Notes under the pieces: model-generated
Seen by the model: the letters and a program-made list of their open reading frames with translations, nothing else
What the model was told of the DNA's origin: nothing
Database searches by the model: none
Shown here: positions 1 through 5,286 of the stretch, one piece after another
How positions within the stretch are numbered: the stretch's first letter is position 1
Layout: every line of letters begins with the position of its first letter
Assembly (NCBI GenBank): GCA_003503945.1
Contig: DOCD01000066.1
Location: 7,530-13,470, forward strand
Length of the DNA: 5,941 bases
Origin: Clostridiales bacterium
Lineage (GTDB): Bacteria; Bacillota; Clostridia; Christensenellales; Borkfalkiaceae
Direction: 5' to 3'
Position numbers and translations under genes: made by a program

Positions 1-569
1 CCTCCGCTCGCGGAAATATGCGCGCACGCCGTGGGCTTAAAGGTTTTTACGAGCCGCTCCGCGCGCTTAAAGATAGCAAGCTGTTTCGCGCTTGCCGCAT
101 TATCCTGCGGGGCGAAGAGGTGAGAATACACCCCCTCCACGCTTCCCTCCGGCAGAGCGCGAAGAACCTCGGGCAATTCGTCTAAGTTGCAGCCCAACCT
201 GTTCATGCCCGTATTCACCTTTATATGACAGGGCGCACCGCCTAAAAGGCGGGCGGTGTGCACCGAATTTACCGTAAGCGTCAGCTCGTACGCCCTCGCG
301 CGGCGAACATCCGCGTAATCGATAGGCGGCGTAAACACGAGCACGGGCTTTGTTACGCCCGCAACCCTGAGCGCTACAGCTTCGTCGATTATCGCCGTAC
401 AGAACCCGTCAGCGATATCGCCTATACTGCGCGCCACCTCTTCCGCGCCGTGCCCGTAGGCGTCCGCCTTAACCACGGCGTAAAATACGCGATTTTTGAT
501 AAGCGCCTTTATTTTCAAAGCGTTTTGCCTGATTGCCGCAAGATTGATTACCGATAGCGTTTTCTGCAT
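1..569 (-). CDS. alr: Alanine racemase, N-terminal half (runs off left edge)
   Basis: PLP-dependent racemase that interconverts L- and D-alanine in the cytoplasm to supply D-Ala for peptidoglycan. I translated the open frame by hand: 189 codons from the ATG at 569-567 without a stop, continuing past base 1. It shows the PLP-lysine motif AVVKADAYGHG with K34 as the Schiff-base lysine, and the block HIKVNTGMNRLG at 115-126, where R124 and K117 match the family's PLP-contacting arginine and carbamylated lysine. VYSHLF and the later HISASG fit the barrel. Full Alr proteins are about 370 residues, so the C-terminal domain with the catalytic tyrosine is outside the window; this is an edge cut, not a pseudogene. 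An in-frame TAA lies 9-11 nt upstream, so ATG 569 is the only sensible ATG. No Shine-Dalgarno is visible before it. It lies 25 nt after bioY and may be cotranscribed with it. Confidence 0.93.
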   Translation of the reverse strand, partial: MQKTLSVINLAAIRQNALKIKALIKNRVFYAVVKADAYGHGAEEVARSIGDIADGFCTAIIDEAVALRVAGVTKPVLVFTPPIDYADVRRARAYELTLTVNSVHTARLLGGAPCHIKVNTGMNRLGCNLDELPEVLRALPEGSVEGVYSHLFAPQDNAASAKQLAIFKRAERLVKTFKPTACAHISASG

Positions 570-577
570 ACCGTATA

Positions 578-583
578 ATTATA
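578..583 (-). promoter_or_regulatory. Possible -10 element directly before alr
   Basis: A perfect TATAAT is read on the minus strand at 583-578, in the 25-nt gap between bioY and alr, 8 nt before the alr ATG. A start of transcription about 7 nt downstream would fall at or next to the ATG, giving a leaderless or nearly leaderless mRNA, which would fit the missing Shine-Dalgarno. The best -35 I can find is TTCACC at 608-603 (4 of 6 bases, 19-nt spacer), which is weak. An AT-rich spacer could carry this hexamer by chance. Confidence 0.3.
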
Positions 584-594
584 TGCAAAAGGGT

Positions 595-1161
595 TTACCG
601 TTGGTGAACCTCGGCTTTACGGCCTCTTACGACGGGCGTAACCGACTTTGCGAGAAACGCCGCAAGCACGCTTAAAGCCGCGTCCTTGGGCATATATATA
701 AGGTTGCCCGTAATAAACAGCTTAGTAAGGTTTTCCACGCCGAGAAGCTTTGCGGAAATAATGCAGTACGGTATGCCGACCGCGTAGTCGGCAAGGAACG
801 CGGCGAGCGCCGCGACGACGTACCGCCACGCGGGGCGTTTGCCGCCTCCGAGAATAAGTCCGCCCACCCCTGCGGCGAAAACGAAACCTATTATGTAGCC
901 GAACGAGGGTTTGAAAACGTACGCAAATCCGCCGCCCGCGCTGAATACGGGCAAGCCGACAAGCCCCATAAAGCAGTATACCGACATGCTTATCATGCCC
1001 TTTTTCCAGCCGAGCATAAGCCCCGCCAATACGCTTACCACCGTCTGAAAGGTGAGCGGTACGAGCGGAAAAGGAATTTGTATATAGGTCGCCGCAACCA
1101 TCAGGACTATAAACACGGCGCATTCGGCGATATCCGCCGCGGTGAATTTGATTTTATTCAT
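595..1161 (-). CDS. bioY: BioY-family biotin transporter S component
   Basis: Substrate-binding membrane subunit (S component) of an energy-coupling-factor transporter for biotin. The 188 residues are of usual BioY length and form about six hydrophobic segments, roughly at 10-28, 37-51, 56-73, 85-106, 113-131 and 158-173. Family features are the PLVPLTFQT stretch near 32-40, the GLVGLPVFSAGGG turn at 66-78, the FGYIIGF helix start at 87-93, and P158-x-D160 before the last helix. No EcfA, EcfA' or EcfT gene is in the window, so it probably uses a shared ECF module or acts alone, as reported for some BioY proteins. The ATG lies 1 nt after the aldo/keto reductase stop and has no Shine-Dalgarno, suggesting translation by reinitiation. 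After P-x-D, the lysine I recall in many relatives (D-x-x-K) appears as Leu (L163). I am sure of the family; biotin specificity is inferred from it. Confidence 0.9.
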   Translation of the reverse strand: MNKIKFTAADIAECAVFIVLMVAATYIQIPFPLVPLTFQTVVSVLAGLMLGWKKGMISMSVYCFMGLVGLPVFSAGGGFAYVFKPSFGYIIGFVFAAGVGGLILGGGKRPAWRYVVAALAAFLADYAVGIPYCIISAKLLGVENLTKLFITGNLIYMPKDAALSVLAAFLAKSVTPVVRGRKAEVHQR

Positions 1162-1162
1162 T

Positions 1163-1999
1163 TTAACGCGATAGTTTTATCGTAAGCTTCTGCCACCAAT
1201 CGGGGACGTTGAAAAGCGGTTTGTTTTTATCGAGCGAATCAACGGCGCGCATATCCTCTTCGTCGAGCGAAAACGAAAATATGTCGAGGTTTTCCGCCAT
1301 ATGCGCCGCGCTGCGGGTTTTGGGGAAAATTATGTTCCCGCTCTGGATATGCCACCTTAAAATTATCTGCGACGGAGTTTTTTTGTACTTTTCAGAAAGC
1401 TTTGAAAACAGAGGATTTTGGGTAAGCTTTTTATTGCCGTGCCCCAGAGGATACCAAGCCTCAACCGCTATATCCTTTTCTTCGAGATAACTTTTAAGCT
1501 TTTTGCGCCCGAAATACGGGTGAAGCTCAATCTGGTTTACGGCGGGCTTAACCTTAGCGATATCCAGAATTTCCGCCGTCTGTTTATCGGTGAAATTGCT
1601 TATGCCGATCGATTTGACGAGCCCGTCGCTCTGCGCCTTTTCAAGCGCCCGCCATGCGTTTAAATAATCAAAATACGGGCGGTGCAAAAGCATTAAATCT
1701 AAATAATCGGTCTTTAACTTTTTCAAAGAAAGCTCTATGCTTTTAAGCGTTTTTTCGTAGCCGAACTCCTTGACCCAGACTTTGGAGGTTAAAAAAAGCT
1801 CATCTCGCGGAACGCCGCAGGCTTTTACCGCCCTGCCTACGCCCGCCTCGTTGCCGTAAATCTGCGCGGTATCGATATGGCGGTAACCGCACTCAATCGC
1901 GCGGGCAACGCAATCCGTACAGTCGCCGTCGGGAATTTCGAAAACGCCGTACCCGAGCACGGGTATTTTATTCCCGTCGTTTAAAATTTTGTATTGCAT
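1163..1999 (-). CDS. Aldo/keto reductase
   Basis: NAD(P)H-dependent oxidoreductase with a TIM-barrel fold, reducing aldehydes or ketones in the cytosol; the substrate cannot be told from sequence. At 278 residues it is the normal length for the short bacterial AKR group resembling 2,5-diketogluconate reductase and YvgN/YtbE. The catalytic tetrad is intact: D43 in GYRHIDTAQIYGNE, Y48 in the same motif, K73 in LTSKVW and H106 in LLHRP. Further family blocks are GISNF (132-136), NQIELHPYF (155-163) and the cofactor-binding IIFPKTRS with N237 (223-237). The start is supported by a GAGGT site 5 nt upstream. It lies downstream of guaA across a 133-nt repeat-like gap, so it may begin a new unit with bioY and alr, though I see no clear promoter. 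Its central part is more AT-rich and lysine-rich than the flanking genes. Confidence 0.93.
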   Translation of the reverse strand: MQYKILNDGNKIPVLGYGVFEIPDGDCTDCVARAIECGYRHIDTAQIYGNEAGVGRAVKACGVPRDELFLTSKVWVKEFGYEKTLKSIELSLKKLKTDYLDLMLLHRPYFDYLNAWRALEKAQSDGLVKSIGISNFTDKQTAEILDIAKVKPAVNQIELHPYFGRKKLKSYLEEKDIAVEAWYPLGHGNKKLTQNPLFSKLSEKYKKTPSQIILRWHIQSGNIIFPKTRSAAHMAENLDIFSFSLDEEDMRAVDSLDKNKPLFNVPDWWQKLTIKLSR

Positions 2000-2004
2000 T
2001 TTTT

Positions 2005-2009
2005 ACCTC
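2005..2009 (-). promoter_or_regulatory. Ribosome binding site of the aldo/keto reductase gene
   Basis: GAGGT is read on the minus strand 5 nt before the ATG at 1999, followed by an A-run. It fixes the start and lies just outside the neighbouring repeat-like element. Confidence 0.7.
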
Positions 2010-2017
2010 AATAAGGG

Positions 2018-2128
2018 TGTGAAGATACAAGCAAGACAAGGCGCGCGAGTATTTGCGAGGGAGCATACACAGAAGTATGTAACCGAGCAAACACGCAGCG
2101 CAACGCAGTATTGCGAAGTATATGCACA
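2018..2128. repeat. Repeat-like intergenic element with terminal inverted repeats
   Basis: This 111-bp segment fills most of the 133-nt gap between guaA and the aldo/keto reductase gene and has no coding character. Its ends match as imperfect inverted repeats: TGTGaagATAC at 2018-2028 and GTATatgCACA at 2118-2128, with 8 of 11 positions complementary and a central 3-nt mismatch. Inside is a nested dyad: TTTGC (2052-2056) pairs with GCAAA (2087-2091), and CATAC (2064-2068) pairs with GTATG (2075-2079) around a 6-nt loop. A related word also occurs twice in direct order: GAGTATTTGCGAGG near 2047-2060 and CAGTATTGCGAAG near 2106-2118. The right end lies 4 nt from the guaA stop codon. I see no flanking target duplication. 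It could be a MITE-like or REP-like element, or a structured mRNA spacer; only one copy is in the window, so being repeated in the genome is inference. Confidence 0.5.
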
Positions 2129-2132
2129 GCCG

Positions 2133-3674
2133 TCATTCCCATTCGATTGTTGCGGGGGGTTTGCTCGTTATATCATACACAATTCTGTTTATATGCTTCA
2201 CTTCGTTGACTATCCTTGTGGACACGGTTTCGAGCACGTCGTAGGGGATACGCGAGAAGTCGGCGGTCATAAAATCGCTCGTCGACACGCCGCGCAGCGC
2301 GAGGGTGTAGTCGTACGTTCTGCCGTCGCCCATAACGCCCACCGAACGCATATTCGTAAGCACCGCAAAGTATTGGTTTATATCGCGGTCGAGGTGCGCT
2401 TTTGCGATTTCTTCGCGGAAAATCGCGTCCGCGTCCTGCAAAATTGCAACCTTTTCGGGGGTGATATCGCCGATTATCCTAATAGCTAACCCCGGTCCGG
2501 GGAAGGGCTGGCGCCAGACGAGCTTTTCGTCAAGCCCGAGCGCGATGCCGAGCTTGCGCACCTCGTCTTTGAAAAGCATACGCAATGGCTCGATAATTTC
2601 CTTAAAGTCGACGTAGTCGGGCAGCCCGCCCACGTTGTGGTGCGATTTGATTACCGCCGCGTCGCCCAGCCCCGACTCGATTACGTCGGGATAGATAGTG
2701 CCCTGCACGAGATAGTCAACTTTGCCTATCTTCTTCGCTTCCTCTTCGAAAACGCGGATAAATTCCTCCCCTATAATCTTGCGCTTCGCTTCCGGTTCGG
2801 TAACACCTTTGAGCTTTGAAAGGAAGCGTTCGCCCGCGTTGACGCGCACGAAGTTAACGCCGCTGCCTTTAAACGCCGCCTGCACCTCGTCGCCTTCGTT
2901 TTTGCGCATAAGCCCGTGGTCGACGAAAATACACGTAAGCTGACTTCCTATCGCCTTTGCAAGCAGCTTGCACGCGACAGAGCTGTCTACCCCGCCCGAA
3001 AGCGCGAGGAGGGCTTTGCCCCCGCCGACTTTTGCGCGTATGTCGCGTATCGCCGTTTCGGCGTACTCCTCCATAGTCCAGTCGCCCTTCAAGCCGCAGA
3101 CCTCGTAGAGGAAATTGCCAAGCATATCGAAGCCCTGTTCGGTGTGGTTCACTTCGGGGTGAAACTGCGTGCCGTAAAACTTCTTTTCGGGGTTTTCGAT
3201 TGCGCCGTAGGGGCACTTGTCGCTGTGGCACACCGCGCGGAAGCCCTCGGGGAGGGTCGCGATATGGTCGTTATGGCTCATCCATACAACCGACTTTTTC
3301 TTTAATCCTTTAAACAGCGGGGAGCTTGTATCGAATTCGCAATCCGTCCTGCCGAATTCCGCTGCCGCGTTTTCGTTTGCTTTTTCTATCCTGCCGCCCA
3401 GCCCGTATACGAGGAACTGCGCGCCGTAGCAGATGCCGAGAATGGGCACGCCCAGCCCGAATATTTCCTTACCCATTCTCGGAGAATCGTCAAGATAAAC
3501 GGATTTGGGTCCGCCCGTAAAGATTATCCCCTTGGGGGTAAATTCGCGTATTTCCTCAATCGGCGTTTTGTAGGATTTGACCTCGCAGTAAATATTGTGC
3601 TCCCTCACTCTTCTTGCGATAAGCTGATTGTACTGCCCGCCGAAGTCGATAACTAAAACTTTTTCGTGAACCAT
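2133..3674 (-). CDS. guaA: GMP synthase (glutamine-hydrolysing)
   Basis: Converts XMP to GMP with ATP and glutamine, the last step of de novo guanine-nucleotide synthesis, in the cytosol. The 513 residues match the family length. The class I glutamine amidotransferase domain (about 5-195) has catalytic C82 in GICYGAQ, with H172 and E174 in TQFHPEV. The ATP-pyrophosphatase domain follows, with the PP-loop SGGVDSS at 226-232, VDHGLMR at 251-257 and YPDVIESG at 328-335. The C-terminal dimerisation domain contains RQPFPGPGLAIR (388-399) and ends with the characteristic KPPATIEWE. All key residues are present. The start MVHEKVLVIDFGGQYNQLIARRVRE is typical, and a GAGGA site lies 9 nt upstream. It follows guaB, its pathway partner, across a stem-loop-rich gap; whether it shares the upstream promoter or is separately controlled is unclear. 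Confidence 0.98.
   Translation of the reverse strand: MVHEKVLVIDFGGQYNQLIARRVREHNIYCEVKSYKTPIEEIREFTPKGIIFTGGPKSVYLDDSPRMGKEIFGLGVPILGICYGAQFLVYGLGGRIEKANENAAAEFGRTDCEFDTSSPLFKGLKKKSVVWMSHNDHIATLPEGFRAVCHSDKCPYGAIENPEKKFYGTQFHPEVNHTEQGFDMLGNFLYEVCGLKGDWTMEEYAETAIRDIRAKVGGGKALLALSGGVDSSVACKLLAKAIGSQLTCIFVDHGLMRKNEGDEVQAAFKGSGVNFVRVNAGERFLSKLKGVTEPEAKRKIIGEEFIRVFEEEAKKIGKVDYLVQGTIYPDVIESGLGDAAVIKSHHNVGGLPDYVDFKEIIEPLRMLFKDEVRKLGIALGLDEKLVWRQPFPGPGLAIRIIGDITPEKVAILQDADAIFREEIAKAHLDRDINQYFAVLTNMRSVGVMGDGRTYDYTLALRGVSTSDFMTADFSRIPYDVLETVSTRIVNEVKHINRIVYDITSKPPATIEWE
3661..3671 (-). repeat. 11-bp direct repeat, copy at the guaA start
   Basis: GTTCACGAAAA on the minus strand at 3671-3661 forms codons 2-5 of guaA, immediately after the ATG. 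The same 11 bases occur at 3807-3797, immediately after the guaB stop codon. The two copies bracket the 125-bp stem-loop region between the genes. It may be a duplication left by an insertion, a regulatory pairing site, or chance. Confidence 0.5.
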
Positions 3675-3683
3675 CGTAATTTA

Positions 3684-3688
3684 TCCTC
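3684..3688 (-). promoter_or_regulatory. Ribosome binding site of guaA
   Basis: GAGGA is read on the minus strand 9 nt before the guaA ATG. The spacing is at the long end of normal, and the start codon is followed directly by an 11-nt word that also occurs just after guaB (see the direct repeat). Confidence 0.65.
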
Positions 3689-3716
3689 ATTTCGTTATTA
3701 AAAATATTAATGCCGA

Positions 3717-3758
3717 AACGCGGCAAGGCGGAATTTAGTTCTGCCGTTAAGCCGCGTT
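3717..3758. other. Stem-loop in the guaB-guaA gap (GC-rich)
   Basis: AACGCGGC at 3717-3724 is perfectly complementary to GCCGCGTT at 3751-3758. Inside it GGCGGAA (3727-3733) faces TTCTGCC (3739-3745) with one non-Watson-Crick position. On the guaA-sense RNA that position is an A-C mismatch, on the opposite strand a G-U pair. Part of the same arm can instead form a small hairpin, GCCG-CGTTT-CGGC (3724-3712 on the minus strand), followed by a T-rich stretch. No classical terminator U-tract follows the large stem. Confidence 0.6.
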
Positions 3759-3774
3759 ACGACATTATCGTCGT
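3759..3774. other. Small stem-loop in the guaB-guaA gap
   Basis: ACGAC at 3759-3763 pairs with GTCGT at 3770-3774 around a 6-nt loop. Alone it is weak, but it exactly fills the space between the two larger stem-loops and shares one base with the next, so almost all of 3717-3805 can pair. Confidence 0.35.
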
Positions 3775-3805
3775 CACGGAAAATTTGCAAAGCAAATTTT
3801 CGTGA
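3774..3805. other. Long stem-loop directly after guaB
   Basis: The arms at 3774-3788 and 3792-3805 form a 14-bp stem with one bulged base and a 3-nt loop, containing AAAATTTGC and its complement GCAAATTTT. It begins 2 nt after the guaB stop codon, the position of a 3' end structure. On the guaB-sense strand it is not followed by a T-run, so an intrinsic terminator is doubtful; mRNA 3' end protection, a repeat-family hairpin or an RNA control element are alternatives. T-rich sequence follows on the plus strand, but no gene reads that way. Confidence 0.6.
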
Positions 3806-3807
3806 AC
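3797..3807 (-). repeat. 11-bp direct repeat, copy after the guaB stop
   Basis: GTTCACGAAAA on the minus strand begins directly after the guaB TAA and forms most of one arm of the stem-loop at 3774-3805. It is identical to the copy inside the guaA start region at 3661-3671. Confidence 0.5.
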
Positions 3808-5265
3808 TTAATTTTTGGGTGAATAGTTAGGCGCTTCCTTCGTGATAGAGATATCGTGGGGGTGCGACTCGATAAGCGAAGCCGAGGTCATTTTTACGAA
3901 CTGCGCTTTGCTTCTCAGCTCGTCGATAGTGCCGCAGCCCGTATAGCCCATACCCGCGCGGAGCCCGCCCATTAGCTGGAATATGATGTCCGCAAGCGCG
4001 CCGCGGTAGGGCACGCGACCCTCGACGCCCTCGGGCACGAACTTTTTCGCGTCGGACTGGAAATATCTGTCCTTGCTGCCCTTCGCCATTGCGGGAAGAG
4101 AGCCCATACCGCGATAGGATTTGAAGCTTCTGCCCTGATAGATTTCAAGCTCGCCCGGCGACTCCGCCGTGCCCGCGAACAGCGAGCCGAGCATAACCGC
4201 GCTGCCGCCCGCGCCCAGAGCCTTGACTATATCGCCCGAGTATTTAATGCCGCCGTCGGCTATTACGCGCTTACCCATTTTATCCGCCTGTTCGGCGCAG
4301 TCCATAACCGCGGTAAGCTGGGGCATGCCAATGCCCGCGACGATACGCGTAGTGCATATCGAGCCGGGACCTATGCCGACCTTTACGACGTCCGCGCCCG
4401 CGTCGATTAAGTCGCGCGTGGCGTCAGCCGTAACCACGTTGCCCGCAACCAGAGGCAAATTGGGATAAGCTTTTTTGACCTTTGCAACAGCCTGAACTAT
4501 GCCCTTGGAGTGACCGTGCGCCGAATCGAGCACGACCATATCCACCTTTGACTTGACGAGCTCGGCAACCCTGTCGAGCACGTCGGGCGAGCCGCCTATC
4601 GCCGCCGCGACCAAAAGCCTGCCCTTCGCGTCCCTCGCGCTGTTGGGGTACTGTATGGATTTCTCGATATCCTTTATGGTTATAAGCCCCTTTAAGTTGC
4701 CGTTTTTATCGACTATGGGGAGTTTTTCTATCCTGTGCTTGCCGAGGATTTTCTGCGCCTCCTCCAAGGAAGTGCCCACGGGCGCGGTGACGAGGTTTTC
4801 CTTCGTCATTACGTTTGCTATGGGCTGCGCGAAGTCCGTTTCGAAGCGCAAATCGCGGTTGGTCAGTATCCCCACGAGCTTGCCGCCCTCGGTTATGGGC
4901 ACGCCGCTTATCTTATATTTTGCCATAAGCTCGCACGCGTCGGATACGGGCGCTTCGGGGGAGAGGTGGAACGGGTCGGTTATGACGCCGTGCTCGCTGC
5001 GCTTTACTTTATCTACCTGTAAAGCCTGCTCCTCTATGCTCATATTTTTATGAATAACGCCGATACCGCCCTCCCTTGCCATTGCAATGGCAAGCTTGCT
5101 TTCGGTAACCGTATCCATCGCCGCGCTTATAAGCGGAATGTTGAGTTTGATTCCGTCGCACAGCGTGGTATGCAAATCCACCGTCGACGGCAACACTTCC
5201 GACGCCGCCGGCACAAGCAGCACGTCGTCGAAGGTTAAGGCTTCTTTGACAATTTTATTACTCAT
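3808..5265 (-). CDS. guaB: IMP dehydrogenase
   Basis: Oxidises IMP to XMP with NAD+, the committed step towards GMP, as a cytosolic tetramer or octamer. The 485 residues are full length. The N-terminal barrel segment carries the classic LTFDDVLLVPA (10-20) and SAAMDTVTE (47-55). Two CBS domains occupy about residues 95-205 (for example GVPITEGGKLVGILTNRDLR and LPIVDKNGNLKGLITIKD) and probably bind purine nucleotides for allosteric control. The catalytic loop GIGPGSICTTR places C304 as the nucleophile, with DGGIKYSGD (337-345) and GSLFAGTAESPGE (360-372) for IMP binding. The flap has R400-Y401 and EGRVPYRG (415-422). The start is supported by a strong AAAGGAG site with a 6-nt spacer. It lies 21 nt downstream of an unknown membrane-anchored gene and upstream of guaA, so it is probably cotranscribed with the former. 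Confidence 0.98.
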   Translation of the reverse strand: MSNKIVKEALTFDDVLLVPAASEVLPSTVDLHTTLCDGIKLNIPLISAAMDTVTESKLAIAMAREGGIGVIHKNMSIEEQALQVDKVKRSEHGVITDPFHLSPEAPVSDACELMAKYKISGVPITEGGKLVGILTNRDLRFETDFAQPIANVMTKENLVTAPVGTSLEEAQKILGKHRIEKLPIVDKNGNLKGLITIKDIEKSIQYPNSARDAKGRLLVAAAIGGSPDVLDRVAELVKSKVDMVVLDSAHGHSKGIVQAVAKVKKAYPNLPLVAGNVVTADATRDLIDAGADVVKVGIGPGSICTTRIVAGIGMPQLTAVMDCAEQADKMGKRVIADGGIKYSGDIVKALGAGGSAVMLGSLFAGTAESPGELEIYQGRSFKSYRGMGSLPAMAKGSKDRYFQSDAKKFVPEGVEGRVPYRGALADIIFQLMGGLRAGMGYTGCGTIDELRSKAQFVKMTSASLIESHPHDISITKEAPNYSPKN

Positions 5266-5271
5266 AAACTT

Positions 5272-5278
5272 CTCCTTT
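5272..5278 (-). promoter_or_regulatory. Strong ribosome binding site of guaB
   Basis: AAAGGAG on the minus strand, 6 nt before the guaB ATG. It is the best Shine-Dalgarno in the window, in contrast to the weak site of the upstream gene in the same presumed transcript, so guaB is likely the more strongly translated of the two. Confidence 0.8.
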
Positions 5279-5286
5279 GATTTTAA

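Noticed and set aside
1..569. Truncated alr as a pseudogene
   Set aside because: The frame is intact with all visible motifs and simply meets the window edge.
722..1123. Minus-strand arginine-rich frame inside bioY
   Set aside because: It overlaps bioY in another frame and has the arginine-rich composition typical of shadow frames in GC-rich codons.
2000..2132. Intrinsic terminator after guaA
   Set aside because: The hairpins in the gap are short or far from any T-run on the coding strand, so a standard terminator cannot be claimed.
1989..2489. Plus-strand open frame of 166 codons
   Set aside because: It runs antisense through the guaA 3' end and the repeat-like gap, has no binding site, and its protein is low-complexity without any recognisable domain.
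2869..3231. Minus-strand 120-codon frame inside guaA
   Set aside because: It is an out-of-frame, arginine-rich shadow of the intact guaA coding sequence.
3697..3711. AT-rich dyad ATTAA-N5-TTAAT upstream of guaA as an operator
   Set aside because: A 5-bp AT palindrome in AT-rich DNA is expected by chance and matches no operator I know.
3675..3807. Guanine riboswitch between guaB and guaA
   Set aside because: No three-way junction core or conserved loop sequences of the purine riboswitch are recognisable; only consecutive simple hairpins are seen.
4553..5053. Plus-strand open frame of 166 codons opposite guaB
   Set aside because: It is a shadow of the strongly conserved guaB gene; no start signal and no family resemblance.
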